Assembly (NCBI RefSeq): GCF_000832125.1
Contig: NZ_JPRK01000012.1
Location: 84,006 to 148,005 of the forward strand
Source: Flavobacterium hibernum
GTDB taxonomy: Bacteria > Bacteroidota > Bacteroidia > Flavobacteriales > Flavobacteriaceae
Length of the DNA: 64,000 nucleotides
Direction: 5' to 3'
Shown: in pieces, positions 8,220 through 16,830 of the stretch
How the letters are laid out: each line of letters starts with the position of its first letter
How positions within the stretch are numbered: the first letter of the stretch is position 1
Program-made: the position numbers and the translations under genes
The notes under the pieces: model-generated
The model's database searches: none
The model's input: only the letters and a program-made list of their open reading frames with translations
What the model was told of the DNA's origin: nothing

Positions 8220-9494
8220 ATGCAACGCGACGAACAAATTTTTGACCTTATACTAGAGGAACAAGACAGACAAATTCACGGATTAGAACTTATCGCTTCA
8301 GAGAATTTTGTAAGTGATGAAGTAATGGAAGCAGCTGGTTCTGTTTTAACTAACAAATATGCTGAAGGATATCCTGGCAAAAGATACTACGGAGGTTGTG
8401 AAGTAGTTGACGTTATTGAGCAAATTGCAATTGACAGAGCTAAAGAATTATTTGGTGCTGAATACGCAAACGTTCAACCACACTCAGGATCTCAAGCAAA
8501 TACAGCAGTTTACCATGCATGCTTAAACCCTGGTGATACTATTTTAGGTTTCGATTTATCTCACGGTGGTCACTTAACTCACGGTTCTCCGGTAAACTTT
8601 TCAGGTCGTTTATACAAACCTGTTTTTTACGGAGTAGATGCTGAAACTGGTCGTTTGGACTATGATAAAATTCAGGAAATTGCTACCAAAGAGCAACCAA
8701 AATTAATTATCGCAGGAGCATCAGCTTATTCTCGTGATATGGATTTTGCACGTTTCAGAGAAATCGCTGATAGCGTAGGAGCAATCTTGTTTGCTGATAT
8801 TTCTCACCCAGCTGGTCTTATTGCAAAAGGATTAATGAATGATCCAATTCCACATTGTCATATTGTTTCTACAACAACACACAAAACTTTACGTGGACCA
8901 CGTGGAGGTTTGATCTTGATGGGGAAAGATTTTGAAAACCCACAAGGTTTGAAAACTCCAAAGGGAGAAATCAGAATGATGTCTTCATTATTAGATCTTG
9001 CTGTTTTTCCTGGAAATCAAGGAGGACCTTTAATGCACATTATCGCTGCAAAAGCAGTTGCTTTTGGTGAAGCTCTTAAAGATGAGTTTTTTACTTATGC
9101 AATGCAATTGCAAAAAAATGCAAATGCCATGGCAGATGCTTTTGTAAAAAGAGGATACAAAATTATTTCTGGAGGAACTGATAATCACATGATGCTTATT
9201 GACTTAAGAAATAAAAATATTTCTGGTAAAGAAGCTGAAAATGCATTAGTAAAAGCAGAAATTACAGTAAATAAAAATATGGTTCCATTTGATGATAAAT
9301 CACCATTTGTAACTTCAGGAATTCGTGTAGGAACAGCTGCAATCACAACTCGTGGTTTAGTTGAAGAAGACATGGAAACAATCGTAGCGCTTATCGATAA
9401 AGTATTAGCTGATCATACAAATGAAGCAGTTATCGAAGAAGTAGCAAACGAAGTAAATGAAATGATGAGCGAAAGACCAATTTTCGTATACTAA
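8220..9494 (+). CDS. glyA: Serine hydroxymethyltransferase
   Basis: 424 residues from the ATG at 8220 (MQRDEQIFDL). This PLP enzyme interconverts serine plus tetrahydrofolate with glycine plus 5,10-methylene-tetrahydrofolate and is the main source of one-carbon units. Motifs are GLELIASENF (21-30), KYAEGYPGKRYYGG (46-59), QPHSGSQAN (86-94), DISHPAGL (193-200) and STTTHKTLRGPRGG (217-230), with Lys222 as the PLP Schiff-base lysine. Length and order are fully canonical. Cytoplasmic homodimer or tetramer by family. It is followed by a repeat-filled gap and miaE on the same strand. Confidence 0.97.
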   Translation: MQRDEQIFDLILEEQDRQIHGLELIASENFVSDEVMEAAGSVLTNKYAEGYPGKRYYGGCEVVDVIEQIAIDRAKELFGAEYANVQPHSGSQANTAVYHACLNPGDTILGFDLSHGGHLTHGSPVNFSGRLYKPVFYGVDAETGRLDYDKIQEIATKEQPKLIIAGASAYSRDMDFARFREIADSVGAILFADISHPAGLIAKGLMNDPIPHCHIVSTTTHKTLRGPRGGLILMGKDFENPQGLKTPKGEIRMMSSLLDLAVFPGNQGGPLMHIIAAKAVAFGEALKDEFFTYAMQLQKNANAMADAFVKRGYKIISGGTDNHMMLIDLRNKNISGKEAENALVKAEITVNKNMVPFDDKSPFVTSGIRVGTAAITTRGLVEEDMETIVALIDKVLADHTNEAVIEEVANEVNEMMSERPIFVY

Positions 9495-9510
9495 AAAGTT
9501 TCAAGTTTAA

Positions 9511-9609
9511 GGTTTCAAGTTTAAAGTTTTGTGACGCGTAAAAAAACGTAAAGCAAAACTTTAAACTTTTTTCGTTCCTAAAAGAACGTAATACAAGAAA
9601 CTTGAAACC
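9511..9609. repeat. Nested palindromic GTTTCAAGTTT repeat
   Basis: GGTTTCAAGTTT at 9511-9522 is complementary to 9598-9609. GTTTAAAGTTTT at 9519-9530 is complementary to 9555-9566. A direct near-copy of the first unit precedes them (from about 9498). The same motif family recurs at about 56465-56505. Confidence 0.75.
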
Positions 9610-9643
9610 TGAAACAAAGAAAACTTTTAAACAAAATAAAGAC

Positions 9644-10237
9644 ATGGGCGTACTAAGATTACAACTGCCAACAGACCCGAGATGGGTAAATATTGTAGAA
9701 AAAAATATTGAAGAAATCTTGACAGATCACGCTTGGTGCGAGCAAAAAGCGGCAACAAATGCGATAACAATTATTACCAACAATTCTGAACATCAGGATT
9801 TAGTGCAAGATTTATTGGCTTTAGCCAAAGAAGAAATCGATCATTTTGAACAAGTTCATAATATCATCATTAAAAGAGGATTAAAACTTGGACGCGAACG
9901 CAAAGACGATTATGTAAATGAATTGTATTTATATATGAAGAAAAGCAGCAACGGAAGTAGAGTTTCAAGTTTAGTCGAAAGATTATTATTCTCGGCAATG
10001 ATTGAAGCTAGAAGTTGCGAACGTTTTAAAGTTTTGTCTGAAAATATTCAAGACGAAGAACTTGCTGTTTTCTATAGAGATTTAATGGAAAGCGAAGCAG
10101 GACATTATACCACCTTTATAACTTATGCAAGAAAATATGGAGTAGGAATCGACGTTGAAAAACGTTGGAGAGAATGGCTTGCCTTTGAAGAATCAGTAAT
10201 TGCAAACTACGGAAAAGGAGAGACGATTCACGGTTAG
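9644..10237 (+). CDS. miaE: tRNA-(ms2io6A) hydroxylase (MiaE)
   Basis: 197 residues from the ATG at 9644 (MGVLRLQLPTDPRW); a longer frame from 9602 would start within the repeat and is not used. It is a ferritin-like non-haem di-iron monooxygenase that hydroxylates the isopentenyl side chain of modified A37 in tRNA. The four-helix bundle with metal ligands is evident: Glu33 in HAWCEQKAA, EEIDHFEQVH (63-72), IEARSCERF and ESEAGHYTTF. Length is typical. Not obviously in an operon with glyA, because the gap is 149 bases and palindromic. Family assignment is strong. Confidence 0.9.
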   Translation: MGVLRLQLPTDPRWVNIVEKNIEEILTDHAWCEQKAATNAITIITNNSEHQDLVQDLLALAKEEIDHFEQVHNIIIKRGLKLGRERKDDYVNELYLYMKKSSNGSRVSSLVERLLFSAMIEARSCERFKVLSENIQDEELAVFYRDLMESEAGHYTTFITYARKYGVGIDVEKRWREWLAFEESVIANYGKGETIHG

Positions 10238-10249
10238 TTTTTTAGTTTT

Positions 10250-10279
10250 CAGTTTCAGTTTCAGTTTCAGTCTCAGTCT
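10250..10279 (+). repeat. CAGTTT hexamer microsatellite
   Basis: Five tandem hexamers: three CAGTTT followed by two CAGTCT. Non-coding, just past the miaE stop. Downstream (about 10303-10340) is a half copy of the GAGCGAAGTCGAA repeat also seen at 32171-32257. Confidence 0.8.
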
Positions 10280-10464
10280 CATTTTCGTTCGCAGTTTTTA
10301 GGTTTGTCACGTTGAGCGAAGTCGAAACGCGTTCCAATAAGAAAATCTTCAATTTTAAAAATCCATTTAAAATCTGCCTTTTCGTGATAGCGAATCCGTG
10401 TCATCCGCGTGCTAAAATTAACCACAAAGTTTAATATTCTAAAATCAGCAATCTAAAAAATCCT

Positions 10465-10472
10465 TACATTTG
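10465..10472 (+). promoter_or_regulatory. -7 box of guaC
   Basis: TACATTTG ends 22 nt before the guaC ATG. Confidence 0.55.
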
Positions 10473-10494
10473 AAAGTAACGAAAATTTTTAACC

Positions 10495-11535
10495 ATGAGG
10501 ATAGAAACAGATTTGAAATTAGGGTTTAAAGACGTGATGATAAGGCCAAAAAGATCAACACTCAAAAGTAGATCTGAAGTCTCTTTAGAACGAAATTTTA
10601 AGTTTTTGCACAGCACTGCAATTTGGACAGGAATTCCCATTATGGCTGCTAATATGGATACTGTTGGAACTTTTGAAATGGCAAAGGTTTTAGCTAAAGA
10701 AAAGCTTTTTACAGCCATTCATAAACACTATTCTCTACAAGAATGGAATGATTTTCTAAAAAATGCAAGTTCAGATTTCTACAATTACATTGCGATAAGC
10801 ACTGGAACAGGAAAAGAAGATTTTGAAAAAATAGGTCAAATTATAAATGCCAATCCGTTATTGAAATTTATTTGTATTGATGTTGCAAATGGATATTCTG
10901 AGCATTTTGTACAGTTTTTAAAACAAACCCGTAAACACTATCCCGATAAAGTTATTATTGCAGGAAATGTGGTTACTGGCGAAATGGTCGAAGAACTTTT
11001 ATTGGCTGGAGCCGATATTGTAAAAGTCGGAATAGGACCGGGTTCCGTTTGTACAACGCGTGTAAAAACAGGCGTTGGATATCCGCAACTTTCGGCTATT
11101 ATAGAATGTGCAGATGCTGCTCACGGTTTAGGCGGTCATATTATAAGTGATGGCGGATGCTCAACACCGGGTGATGTTGCAAAAGCTTTTGGAGCTGGTT
11201 CAGATTTTGTGATGTTGGGCGGAATGCTTGCCGGACATGCAGAAAGTGGAGGAGAAGTGATTGAAGTAAACGGCCAAAAATACAAACAATTTTACGGAAT
11301 GAGTTCTACAACTGCAATGGATAAACACGTTGGTGGTGTTGCAGAATATAGAGCAAGTGAGGGAAAAACAGTTCAGGTTCCTTTTAAAGGTCAGGTTATC
11401 AATACGGTTTTAGATATTTTGGGTGGTCTGCGCAGTACATGTACTTATGTAGGCGCTTCAAGATTAAAAGAACTCACGAAACGAACTACTTTTATAAGAG
11501 TTAGTGAGCAGGAAAATCAGGTTTTTACAAATTAG
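10495..11535 (+). CDS. guaC: GMP reductase
   Basis: 346 residues, IMPDH/GMPR family TIM barrel. It catalyses NADPH-dependent deamination of GMP to IMP, returning guanine nucleotides to the adenine branch. The N-terminus (LGFKDVMIRPKRSTLKSRSE) and the loop VGIGPGSVCTTRVKTGVGYP are diagnostic, with catalytic Cys186 at the same position as in the classical enzyme. FYGMSSTTAMDKH near 263-275 matches GMPR. No CBS domains are present, as expected for GMPR rather than IMPDH. Full length. The GNAT gene begins 19 bases after the stop and may be co-transcribed. Confidence 0.96.
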   Translation: MRIETDLKLGFKDVMIRPKRSTLKSRSEVSLERNFKFLHSTAIWTGIPIMAANMDTVGTFEMAKVLAKEKLFTAIHKHYSLQEWNDFLKNASSDFYNYIAISTGTGKEDFEKIGQIINANPLLKFICIDVANGYSEHFVQFLKQTRKHYPDKVIIAGNVVTGEMVEELLLAGADIVKVGIGPGSVCTTRVKTGVGYPQLSAIIECADAAHGLGGHIISDGGCSTPGDVAKAFGAGSDFVMLGGMLAGHAESGGEVIEVNGQKYKQFYGMSSTTAMDKHVGGVAEYRASEGKTVQVPFKGQVINTVLDILGGLRSTCTYVGASRLKELTKRTTFIRVSEQENQVFTN

Positions 11536-11554
11536 AAATTTTTTACAATTTAAT

Positions 11555-12052
11555 ATGATTACGATTTTAGATGCAGGTTTAAATGATATTAAAACAATTC
11601 AGGAAATTACAAATATCACTTGGCCTATTACGTATGGTGAGATTTTGTCTAAGGAACAATTAGATTATATGTTAGGTTTATTTTATTCTGAAGAAGCTTT
11701 AGCCAAGCAAATCGAGAATAAAGAACAATTGTTTTACTTGATTTCAGATTCAGAATCAATAATTGGATTTATCGGAATTGAACATAATTATAAAAATGAA
11801 GCTATAACGAAAATTCATAAAATATATCTTTTGCCAGAAACACAAGGAAAAGGAATTGGTAAAAAAGTTTTTGATGAAATTCAAAATATGGCTTTAGAAA
11901 ACAATTCAAAAGCATTATTATTAAATGTAAATCGTTTTAATACAGCTTTAGGTTTTTATAAAAAAATAGGTTTTCAAGTTGCAGAAGAAGTAAACATCGA
12001 AATAGGAAACGGTTATTTGATGGAAGATTATGTAATGGAAAAGAAGTTTTAA
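11555..12052 (+). CDS. GNAT family N-acetyltransferase
   Basis: 165 residues from the ATG at 11555; the longer open frame overlapping the guaC 3' end is not used. It has a GCN5-related acetyltransferase fold. Motif A is IYLLPETQGKGIGKKVF (about 98-114), with the Q-G-K-G-I-G-K acetyl-CoA pyrophosphate loop. Motif B follows as LLLNVNRFNTALGFYKKIGF. It transfers an acetyl group from acetyl-CoA to an amine; the substrate cannot be told from sequence. The 19-base gap from guaC suggests an operon. Cytoplasmic. Confidence 0.88.
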   Translation: MITILDAGLNDIKTIQEITNITWPITYGEILSKEQLDYMLGLFYSEEALAKQIENKEQLFYLISDSESIIGFIGIEHNYKNEAITKIHKIYLLPETQGKGIGKKVFDEIQNMALENNSKALLLNVNRFNTALGFYKKIGFQVAEEVNIEIGNGYLMEDYVMEKKF

Positions 12053-12058
12053 AAAGTA

Positions 12059-12157
12059 AACACGAATTTCACTAATTAGCACTAATTCTTAATGTCTGAT
12101 TTATTTTGTGAAATTAATTCCACCAAATAATTCGCGTCAATTCTTGAAATTCGTGTT
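12059..12157. repeat. Intergenic inverted repeat (CACGAATT family)
   Basis: Perfect 13-base arms AACACGAATTTCA (12059-12071) and complement (12145-12157). The same design with AGCCACGAATTCA arms occurs at 23450-23508. Confidence 0.8.
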
Positions 12158-12169
12158 CATTTTTTGTTT

Positions 12170-12874
12170 TTAACTCACAATAATATCATGCTTAAATAGC
12201 AAGCCTTTCACTTCCTTCAAAGCAAAAACAGCCTTCTTTAATTTTGTTTTTGATGGATCAATAGTATAATTAAAGCTCGTTTTAAAATCGGCTTTATTGG
12301 CGATAGCTTTATCAAATTCAGATCGGTATAAATCGCAATTATCAAAAAGAACACTTGTAAGATCTGTAGCCATAAAATCTACCGCAATTAAACTGCAATT
12401 GGTAAAAGTTGTTCCTTTTATCTTTAAGGTGTAAAACTTCGAAAAATCCAGAATACAATCATAAAAATGGATTTCAAAAATGAGTTTGTCACACATCGCA
12501 AAATTCACCTCCTTAATTTCACATCTATTAAAGGTTGCAGTTCTAAATGCAACATAATTAATTTTTGCTTCACTAAAAATGCAATCATTAAAAATACAAT
12601 CAATAAAAGTTACGGCCAAAAAAGTGCAAGCCGAAAAATTACAGTTATTAAAGATGCAGCATTCGAAATCTTTAAAATTGACCTCGTCTCTACCATATAT
12701 AATTGAGTTGTATTCTTTATCAAGGAAATATTCAGATTCTTTTTTCAATGTTGTATTTAATAAATAATAAAGAGTGAAAAGATAATAATTTATGGGAATA
12801 TTAATTAACACAAAAACTAAAAATATTTCACTATTTTTATAAGTAATTTCTTTTGAAATGTAAGGCTGTGTCAA
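12170..12874 (-). CDS. Pentapeptide-repeat protein with unusual N-terminus
   Basis: 234 residues if the TTG at 12874 is used; there is no ATG between the in-frame stop upstream and deep within the repeats. From about residue 66 on it is a right-handed beta-helix of pentapeptide A(D/N)LxF-like units: NFKDFECCIFNNCNFSACTF, then DCIFNDCIF, ATFNRCEI and TSVLFDNCDL, unusually rich in Cys. The first about 60 residues differ sharply. Residues 1-14 look like the normal family start, followed by a hydrophobic, AT-rich stretch (FLVFVLINIPINYYLFTLYY) that could be a membrane segment or an inserted piece. Function unknown; pentapeptide proteins often bind other proteins or mimic DNA. A degraded start is possible. 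Confidence 0.68.
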   Translation of the reverse strand: MTQPYISKEITYKNSEIFLVFVLINIPINYYLFTLYYLLNTTLKKESEYFLDKEYNSIIYGRDEVNFKDFECCIFNNCNFSACTFLAVTFIDCIFNDCIFSEAKINYVAFRTATFNRCEIKEVNFAMCDKLIFEIHFYDCILDFSKFYTLKIKGTTFTNCSLIAVDFMATDLTSVLFDNCDLYRSEFDKAIANKADFKTSFNYTIDPSKTKLKKAVFALKEVKGLLFKHDIIVS

Positions 12875-13082
12875 GCTTTGTTTTGCTAAAACAGAGTTCG
12901 AGTTTTGTGGGTTTTTTTATTAATTTGACATTTTTAAGGTCTTAAAATGATAAGTGTTTAATATTAAGGGGTTAATTTTATTAAAACTTGTTGATTTTTA
13001 ATTTAAAAATGTTTTATTATATAGTAATTTGATGTAGCTTTACATTGATTTTTTAAGTTAATACGTAACAATTTTATATCAT

Positions 13083-14492
13083 ATGGAATCAACAAGAAAA
13101 GAACATGATTTTTTAGGAGAATTAAATATTCCGAATCATCTGTATTATGGAATCCAAACTTTTAGAGCTGTAGAAAATTTTAATATTACAGGAATTCCAA
13201 TTTCAAAAGAGCCTTTATTTATTAAAGCTCTTGGTTATGTAAAAAAAGCAGCTGCTTTGGCCAATAAAGATTGTGGAGCACTTGACGCTAAGATTGCCGA
13301 GGCAATTTGCTACGGAAGCGATCAGGTAATTGCAGGTAAATTTGATCAGGAATTTGTGAGCGATTTAATTCAGGGTGGAGCAGGAACTTCTGTAAATATG
13401 AATGCAAACGAAGTAATTGCTAATATTGGTTTAGAATACCTTGGACATAAAAAAGGAGAATACAATTTCCTTCACCCAAATAATCATGTTAACTGTTCTC
13501 AATCTACAAACGATGCTTATCCATCAGCTTTTAGAATTGCCCTTTACATGAAAATGGAAAGTTTTATTAAAACCCTAGAAGGTTTAGAAGTTGCTTTTGC
13601 TGCAAAAGGAGAAGAATTTAAAAGTGTTTTAAAAATGGGAAGAACGCAATTGCAAGATGCCGTTCCGATGACTTTAGGACAAGAATTTAGATCTTATGCT
13701 ACAACAATTGGCGAAGATGTTCGAAGATTAAGAGAGGCTCAAAGTTTGGTTTTAGAAATCAACATGGGAGCAACTGCAATTGGAACCAGAGTAAATGCAC
13801 CAGAAGGATATCCAGAAATTTGTGTAAATTATTTGGCAAAAGAAGTTGGAATTCCGTTAACACTTTCACCAGATTTAATTGAAGCTACTGTAGATACAGG
13901 AGCTTACGTTCAAATTATGGGAACATTAAAAAGAACAGCAGTAAAAATTTCGAAAATCTGTAATGATTTAAGATTATTAAGTTCAGGACCAAGAACAGGT
14001 TTTAACGAAATCAATTTACCGGCACGTCAACCAGGTTCATCAATTATGCCAGGAAAAGTAAATCCAGTAATTCCAGAAGTAGTAAACCAAACTTGCTTTT
14101 ACGTAATTGGACAGGATTTAACTGTTACAATGGCTGCTGAAGCAGGACAATTACAACTTAATGTTATGGAGCCAGTTATTGCTTTCGCAATGTTTACCTC
14201 TTTAGATTATCTTTCAAACGCAATTCAAACATTAATTGATAAATGTATCAACGGAATTACCGCAAATGTTGATCATTGCTATAATATGGTGATGAACAGT
14301 ATTGGAATTGTTACACAATTAAACCCAATTTTAGGTTATGAAGAAAGTGCCAGTATTGCTGGAGAAGCTTTAAAAATGAATAAAAGTGTACATCAAATTG
14401 CCGTAATTGAGCGAAAATTAATCACACAAGAAAAATGGGACGAAATCTATTCATTAGATAATCTAATTAATCCAAAGTTTATCACTAAATAA
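13083..14492 (+). CDS. aspA: Aspartate ammonia-lyase
   Basis: 469 residues, fumarase/aspartase superfamily. It reversibly deaminates L-aspartate to fumarate and ammonia. Diagnostic segments are HDFLGELNIPNHLYYGIQT (8-26), GGAGTSVNMNANEVIAN (99-115), VNCSQSTNDAYPS with the substrate-binding and general-acid region, and the flexible signature loop GSSIMPGKVNPVIPE (about 318-332), whose first Ser is the catalytic base. The P-G-K-V-N-P form and E-x-D/H-D-F-L-G start fit AspA better than fumarase class II. Full length, cytoplasmic tetramer by family. Monocistronic, with its own terminator. Confidence 0.94.
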   Translation: MESTRKEHDFLGELNIPNHLYYGIQTFRAVENFNITGIPISKEPLFIKALGYVKKAAALANKDCGALDAKIAEAICYGSDQVIAGKFDQEFVSDLIQGGAGTSVNMNANEVIANIGLEYLGHKKGEYNFLHPNNHVNCSQSTNDAYPSAFRIALYMKMESFIKTLEGLEVAFAAKGEEFKSVLKMGRTQLQDAVPMTLGQEFRSYATTIGEDVRRLREAQSLVLEINMGATAIGTRVNAPEGYPEICVNYLAKEVGIPLTLSPDLIEATVDTGAYVQIMGTLKRTAVKISKICNDLRLLSSGPRTGFNEINLPARQPGSSIMPGKVNPVIPEVVNQTCFYVIGQDLTVTMAAEAGQLQLNVMEPVIAFAMFTSLDYLSNAIQTLIDKCINGITANVDHCYNMVMNSIGIVTQLNPILGYEESASIAGEALKMNKSVHQIAVIERKLITQEKWDEIYSLDNLINPKFITK

Positions 14493-14518
14493 TAAACTTA
14501 AGAATTACCTTATAAGAG

Positions 14519-14545
14519 CCGTCAAAAAAAATTGACGGTTTTTTT
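14519..14545 (+). terminator. Terminator of aspA
   Basis: Arms CCGTCAA (14519-14525) and TTGACGG (14532-14538) followed by seven T. Confidence 0.88.
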
Positions 14546-14649
14546 GTGTTAAAAATATTGATTTTTTAGATGATTATTGTGTAAGATATTGAAAATAAGG
14601 TATATATTTACATTGGGAATAAGTGTTATTTAAAAAAAGTACAACTTCA

Positions 14650-15924
14650 ATGGTAAGATTTTTAAAAAATAATGGCTTTCAATGTGCTTTAAAGATCTTA
14701 GCATTTCTCTTTCTTATTCCATTAAATCTTGCAGCCCAAACCCAAACTGAAACGAGTAATCCAGAATTGTGTCCACCAAAAACAATTTTAGAAATCTTTA
14801 AAAAGAAAGACTCGATATACGTTGTTAAGCCAACAAAAAATAATTTTTTTCTAGTCATTCCAGCCATCGGTTCTCAACCTGCAACTGGATTTTTTTTTGG
14901 TGGAGTAGCTCAATATACATTTAAAGGAAAACAAGCTGAAGATAAATATTCTATTGCCAATTTGGGCATCACTTATACTACAAAAAAGCAATGGCTTATT
15001 AATGTTAAGAATAATATTTTGCTCAATAATAATAGAATCTTTTTGAGTGGAGATTATCGTTTGTATATTTTTTCTCAGCCAAATTACGGTTTAGGTACAG
15101 ATATTATTCCGCATCATAGCAAACAAAATAATTTTAGTGTCGATTCCATTGCCCAGCCAATGGATTATGATTATTTCAAGTTTCACCAAAGTGTATCTTT
15201 TGAAGTTGCGAAGAACTTTTATGTTGGTGGAGGAATAAATCTCGATTGGTATTCAAGTATAAAAGACGAGAATTTGGATGTTGATAATGGGCAATTTACA
15301 TACCATTATAATTACAGCCAAGAACACGGATTCTCAAATTCTGAATATTTTTTGAACGGTATGAGTCTAAATTTAGTTTATGATTCACGTGATAATCAAG
15401 TAAATGCCACGCACGGATGGTTTGCTAATATTAATTATCGTTTTAATCCTGTTTTGTTTAATAATCAGCAATATAGTAATGTCTTATATGCAGAGTATCG
15501 ACATTTTATACCGCTCTCGAGTAAAAACGATAGATATATTTTAGCAATCTGGACATACGGTCAGTTTGTAACGCGAGGAAGTGTACCCTACTTGAATTTG
15601 CCTGCAATTGGCTGGGATCAGCGTAGTCGAAGTGGGGAAGGGTATACACAAGGATTATTTCGGGGAAACGGATTGATTTACCTTTCAACTGAGTTTAGGT
15701 TTCCAATAACTTGCAATCAAATGTTCAGCGGAACTGTTTTTACCAATTTCGTAACCGCAAGCAATGACGATAATAATACCGCTCTTTTTAAATCTGTACA
15801 ACCAGCGGCGGGAGTTGGTTTACGAATTTTGATTGATAAAAAAACGCGAACAAATTTGATTGTTGATTATGCGTGGGGAAATAATTCTAAGGGATTTTAT
15901 TTAAATGCAGGAGAAACTTTTTAG
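14650..15924 (+). CDS. BamA/TamA-type outer-membrane barrel without POTRA domains
   Basis: 425 residues from the ATG at 14650; a GTG at 14623 is a less likely start. A hydrophobic N-terminal segment ending in LAAQ suggests a signal peptide. The remainder is a beta-barrel with alternating aromatic strands and the D15/surface-antigen region: LNLVYDSRDNQVNATHGWFA (about 242-261), then GWDQRSRSGEGYTQGLFRGNG and LSTEFRFPITC, close to the conserved R-G-x and E-x-R-x-P signatures. The short stretch after the signal leaves no room for POTRA repeats, so it is probably a free-standing Omp85-like pore or lipid-linked barrel rather than the essential assembly factor. Function not assignable. Confidence 0.8.
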   Translation: MVRFLKNNGFQCALKILAFLFLIPLNLAAQTQTETSNPELCPPKTILEIFKKKDSIYVVKPTKNNFFLVIPAIGSQPATGFFFGGVAQYTFKGKQAEDKYSIANLGITYTTKKQWLINVKNNILLNNNRIFLSGDYRLYIFSQPNYGLGTDIIPHHSKQNNFSVDSIAQPMDYDYFKFHQSVSFEVAKNFYVGGGINLDWYSSIKDENLDVDNGQFTYHYNYSQEHGFSNSEYFLNGMSLNLVYDSRDNQVNATHGWFANINYRFNPVLFNNQQYSNVLYAEYRHFIPLSSKNDRYILAIWTYGQFVTRGSVPYLNLPAIGWDQRSRSGEGYTQGLFRGNGLIYLSTEFRFPITCNQMFSGTVFTNFVTASNDDNNTALFKSVQPAAGVGLRILIDKKTRTNLIVDYAWGNNSKGFYLNAGETF

Positions 15925-16043
15925 TAAAATTAGTACAAAACGATTTATGTAATTTGAAAATTTTACCTGTATTTTTTTAAATGGTTTATTAAGAAAATTA
16001 ATGTATTTGTTGAGTGAAATAGTAACTTTTAAATTTTAAAATT

Positions 16044-16664
16044 ATGAAACAAGTTGGTTTATTATTAGTATTGTTGCTTTCGGCGATAGGAATGAAAGCT
16101 CAGGAAAGAGGATCTTTTTCTCTTAATTTGTATGGTGGGTATAATTTTGGAGACAAAATTGATTATGATGGTTATTCTGCTAAATTGGAGGATGGTTTTC
16201 AATACGGAGCAGGTTTCGAGTATTTTTTTTCAACAAATAATTCAGTAGAATTAAAATATTTAAGAGCAGATACTCATATTCCTTTTTATAAACCAGACGG
16301 AACTCAGGTGAATATTGGAGATGATAAAGGTGCATTAAATTTTATTCTTCTTGACGGAACACATTATTTTGATACAGGTTCAAATCTATTACCTTATTTA
16401 GGTGGTGGACTAGGAGTTGGCATTATAGAAACTCCCCAAAGCGGTAGTGGTACTTATTTTGCATGGAATATTAAAGGTGGTGTAAAAATAAAAACAGCTT
16501 CAACAGTATCAGTAAATATCAATGCTTATTTACAATCAATGTCGGCAGCAGTTGGAAACAGTTATTATTGGACATACTATGGGCCAGTTGGTGTAGAAGA
16601 TTACGTTAGTACATATCAGTTTGGTTTAGGAGCTGTATTAAGCTTTAATTTTAAAAGTAAGTAA
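16044..16664 (+). CDS. Outer-membrane beta-barrel protein (porin-like)
   Basis: 206 residues. Signal peptide MKQVGLLLVLLLSAIGMKAQ with cleavage after AQ, then an eight-strand-barrel pattern: FSLNLYGGYNFGDKIDY, FQYGAGFEYFF, LPYLGGGLGVGI and a C-terminal aromatic strand. It resembles the generic OMP_b-brl/OmpW-like family of small barrels. No catalytic motif. It stands alone between the D15 gene and the two-component system and is followed by a strong terminator. Ligand or role unknown. Confidence 0.8.
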   Translation: MKQVGLLLVLLLSAIGMKAQERGSFSLNLYGGYNFGDKIDYDGYSAKLEDGFQYGAGFEYFFSTNNSVELKYLRADTHIPFYKPDGTQVNIGDDKGALNFILLDGTHYFDTGSNLLPYLGGGLGVGIIETPQSGSGTYFAWNIKGGVKIKTASTVSVNINAYLQSMSAAVGNSYYWTYYGPVGVEDYVSTYQFGLGAVLSFNFKSK

Positions 16665-16690
16665 TCCCAAAAGATACTTCTTTAAAAAGT

Positions 16691-16728
16691 AAAAAAAGCA
16701 TTCATCATTGATGAATGCTTTTTTTTTG
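16691..16728 (+). terminator. Terminator after OMP gene
   Basis: Perfect 16-base arms 16691-16706 and 16710-16725 (core GCATTCATC/GATGAATGC) with A and T runs; functional in both directions. Confidence 0.93.
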
Positions 16729-16802
16729 AGCATTATAAAGCCAATGTTCATAATTAAATCATAATTTATAACGAAGTGATTTATATTTTTAAACTCAATC
16801 CC

Positions 16803-16810
16803 TATTTTTG
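16803..16810 (+). promoter_or_regulatory. -7 box of the two-component operon
   Basis: TATTTTTG ends 20 nt before the response-regulator ATG at 16831. Confidence 0.55.
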
Positions 16811-16830
16811 TTTTTCATACCACAATTAAG

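Noticed and set aside
9430..9645. Minus-strand ORF over the glyA-miaE gap
   Set aside because: It runs through a palindromic repeat and the glyA 3' end; no coding character.
12467..12767. Two plus-strand ORFs inside the pentapeptide gene
   Set aside because: They are shadows of the beta-helix repeats on the other strand.
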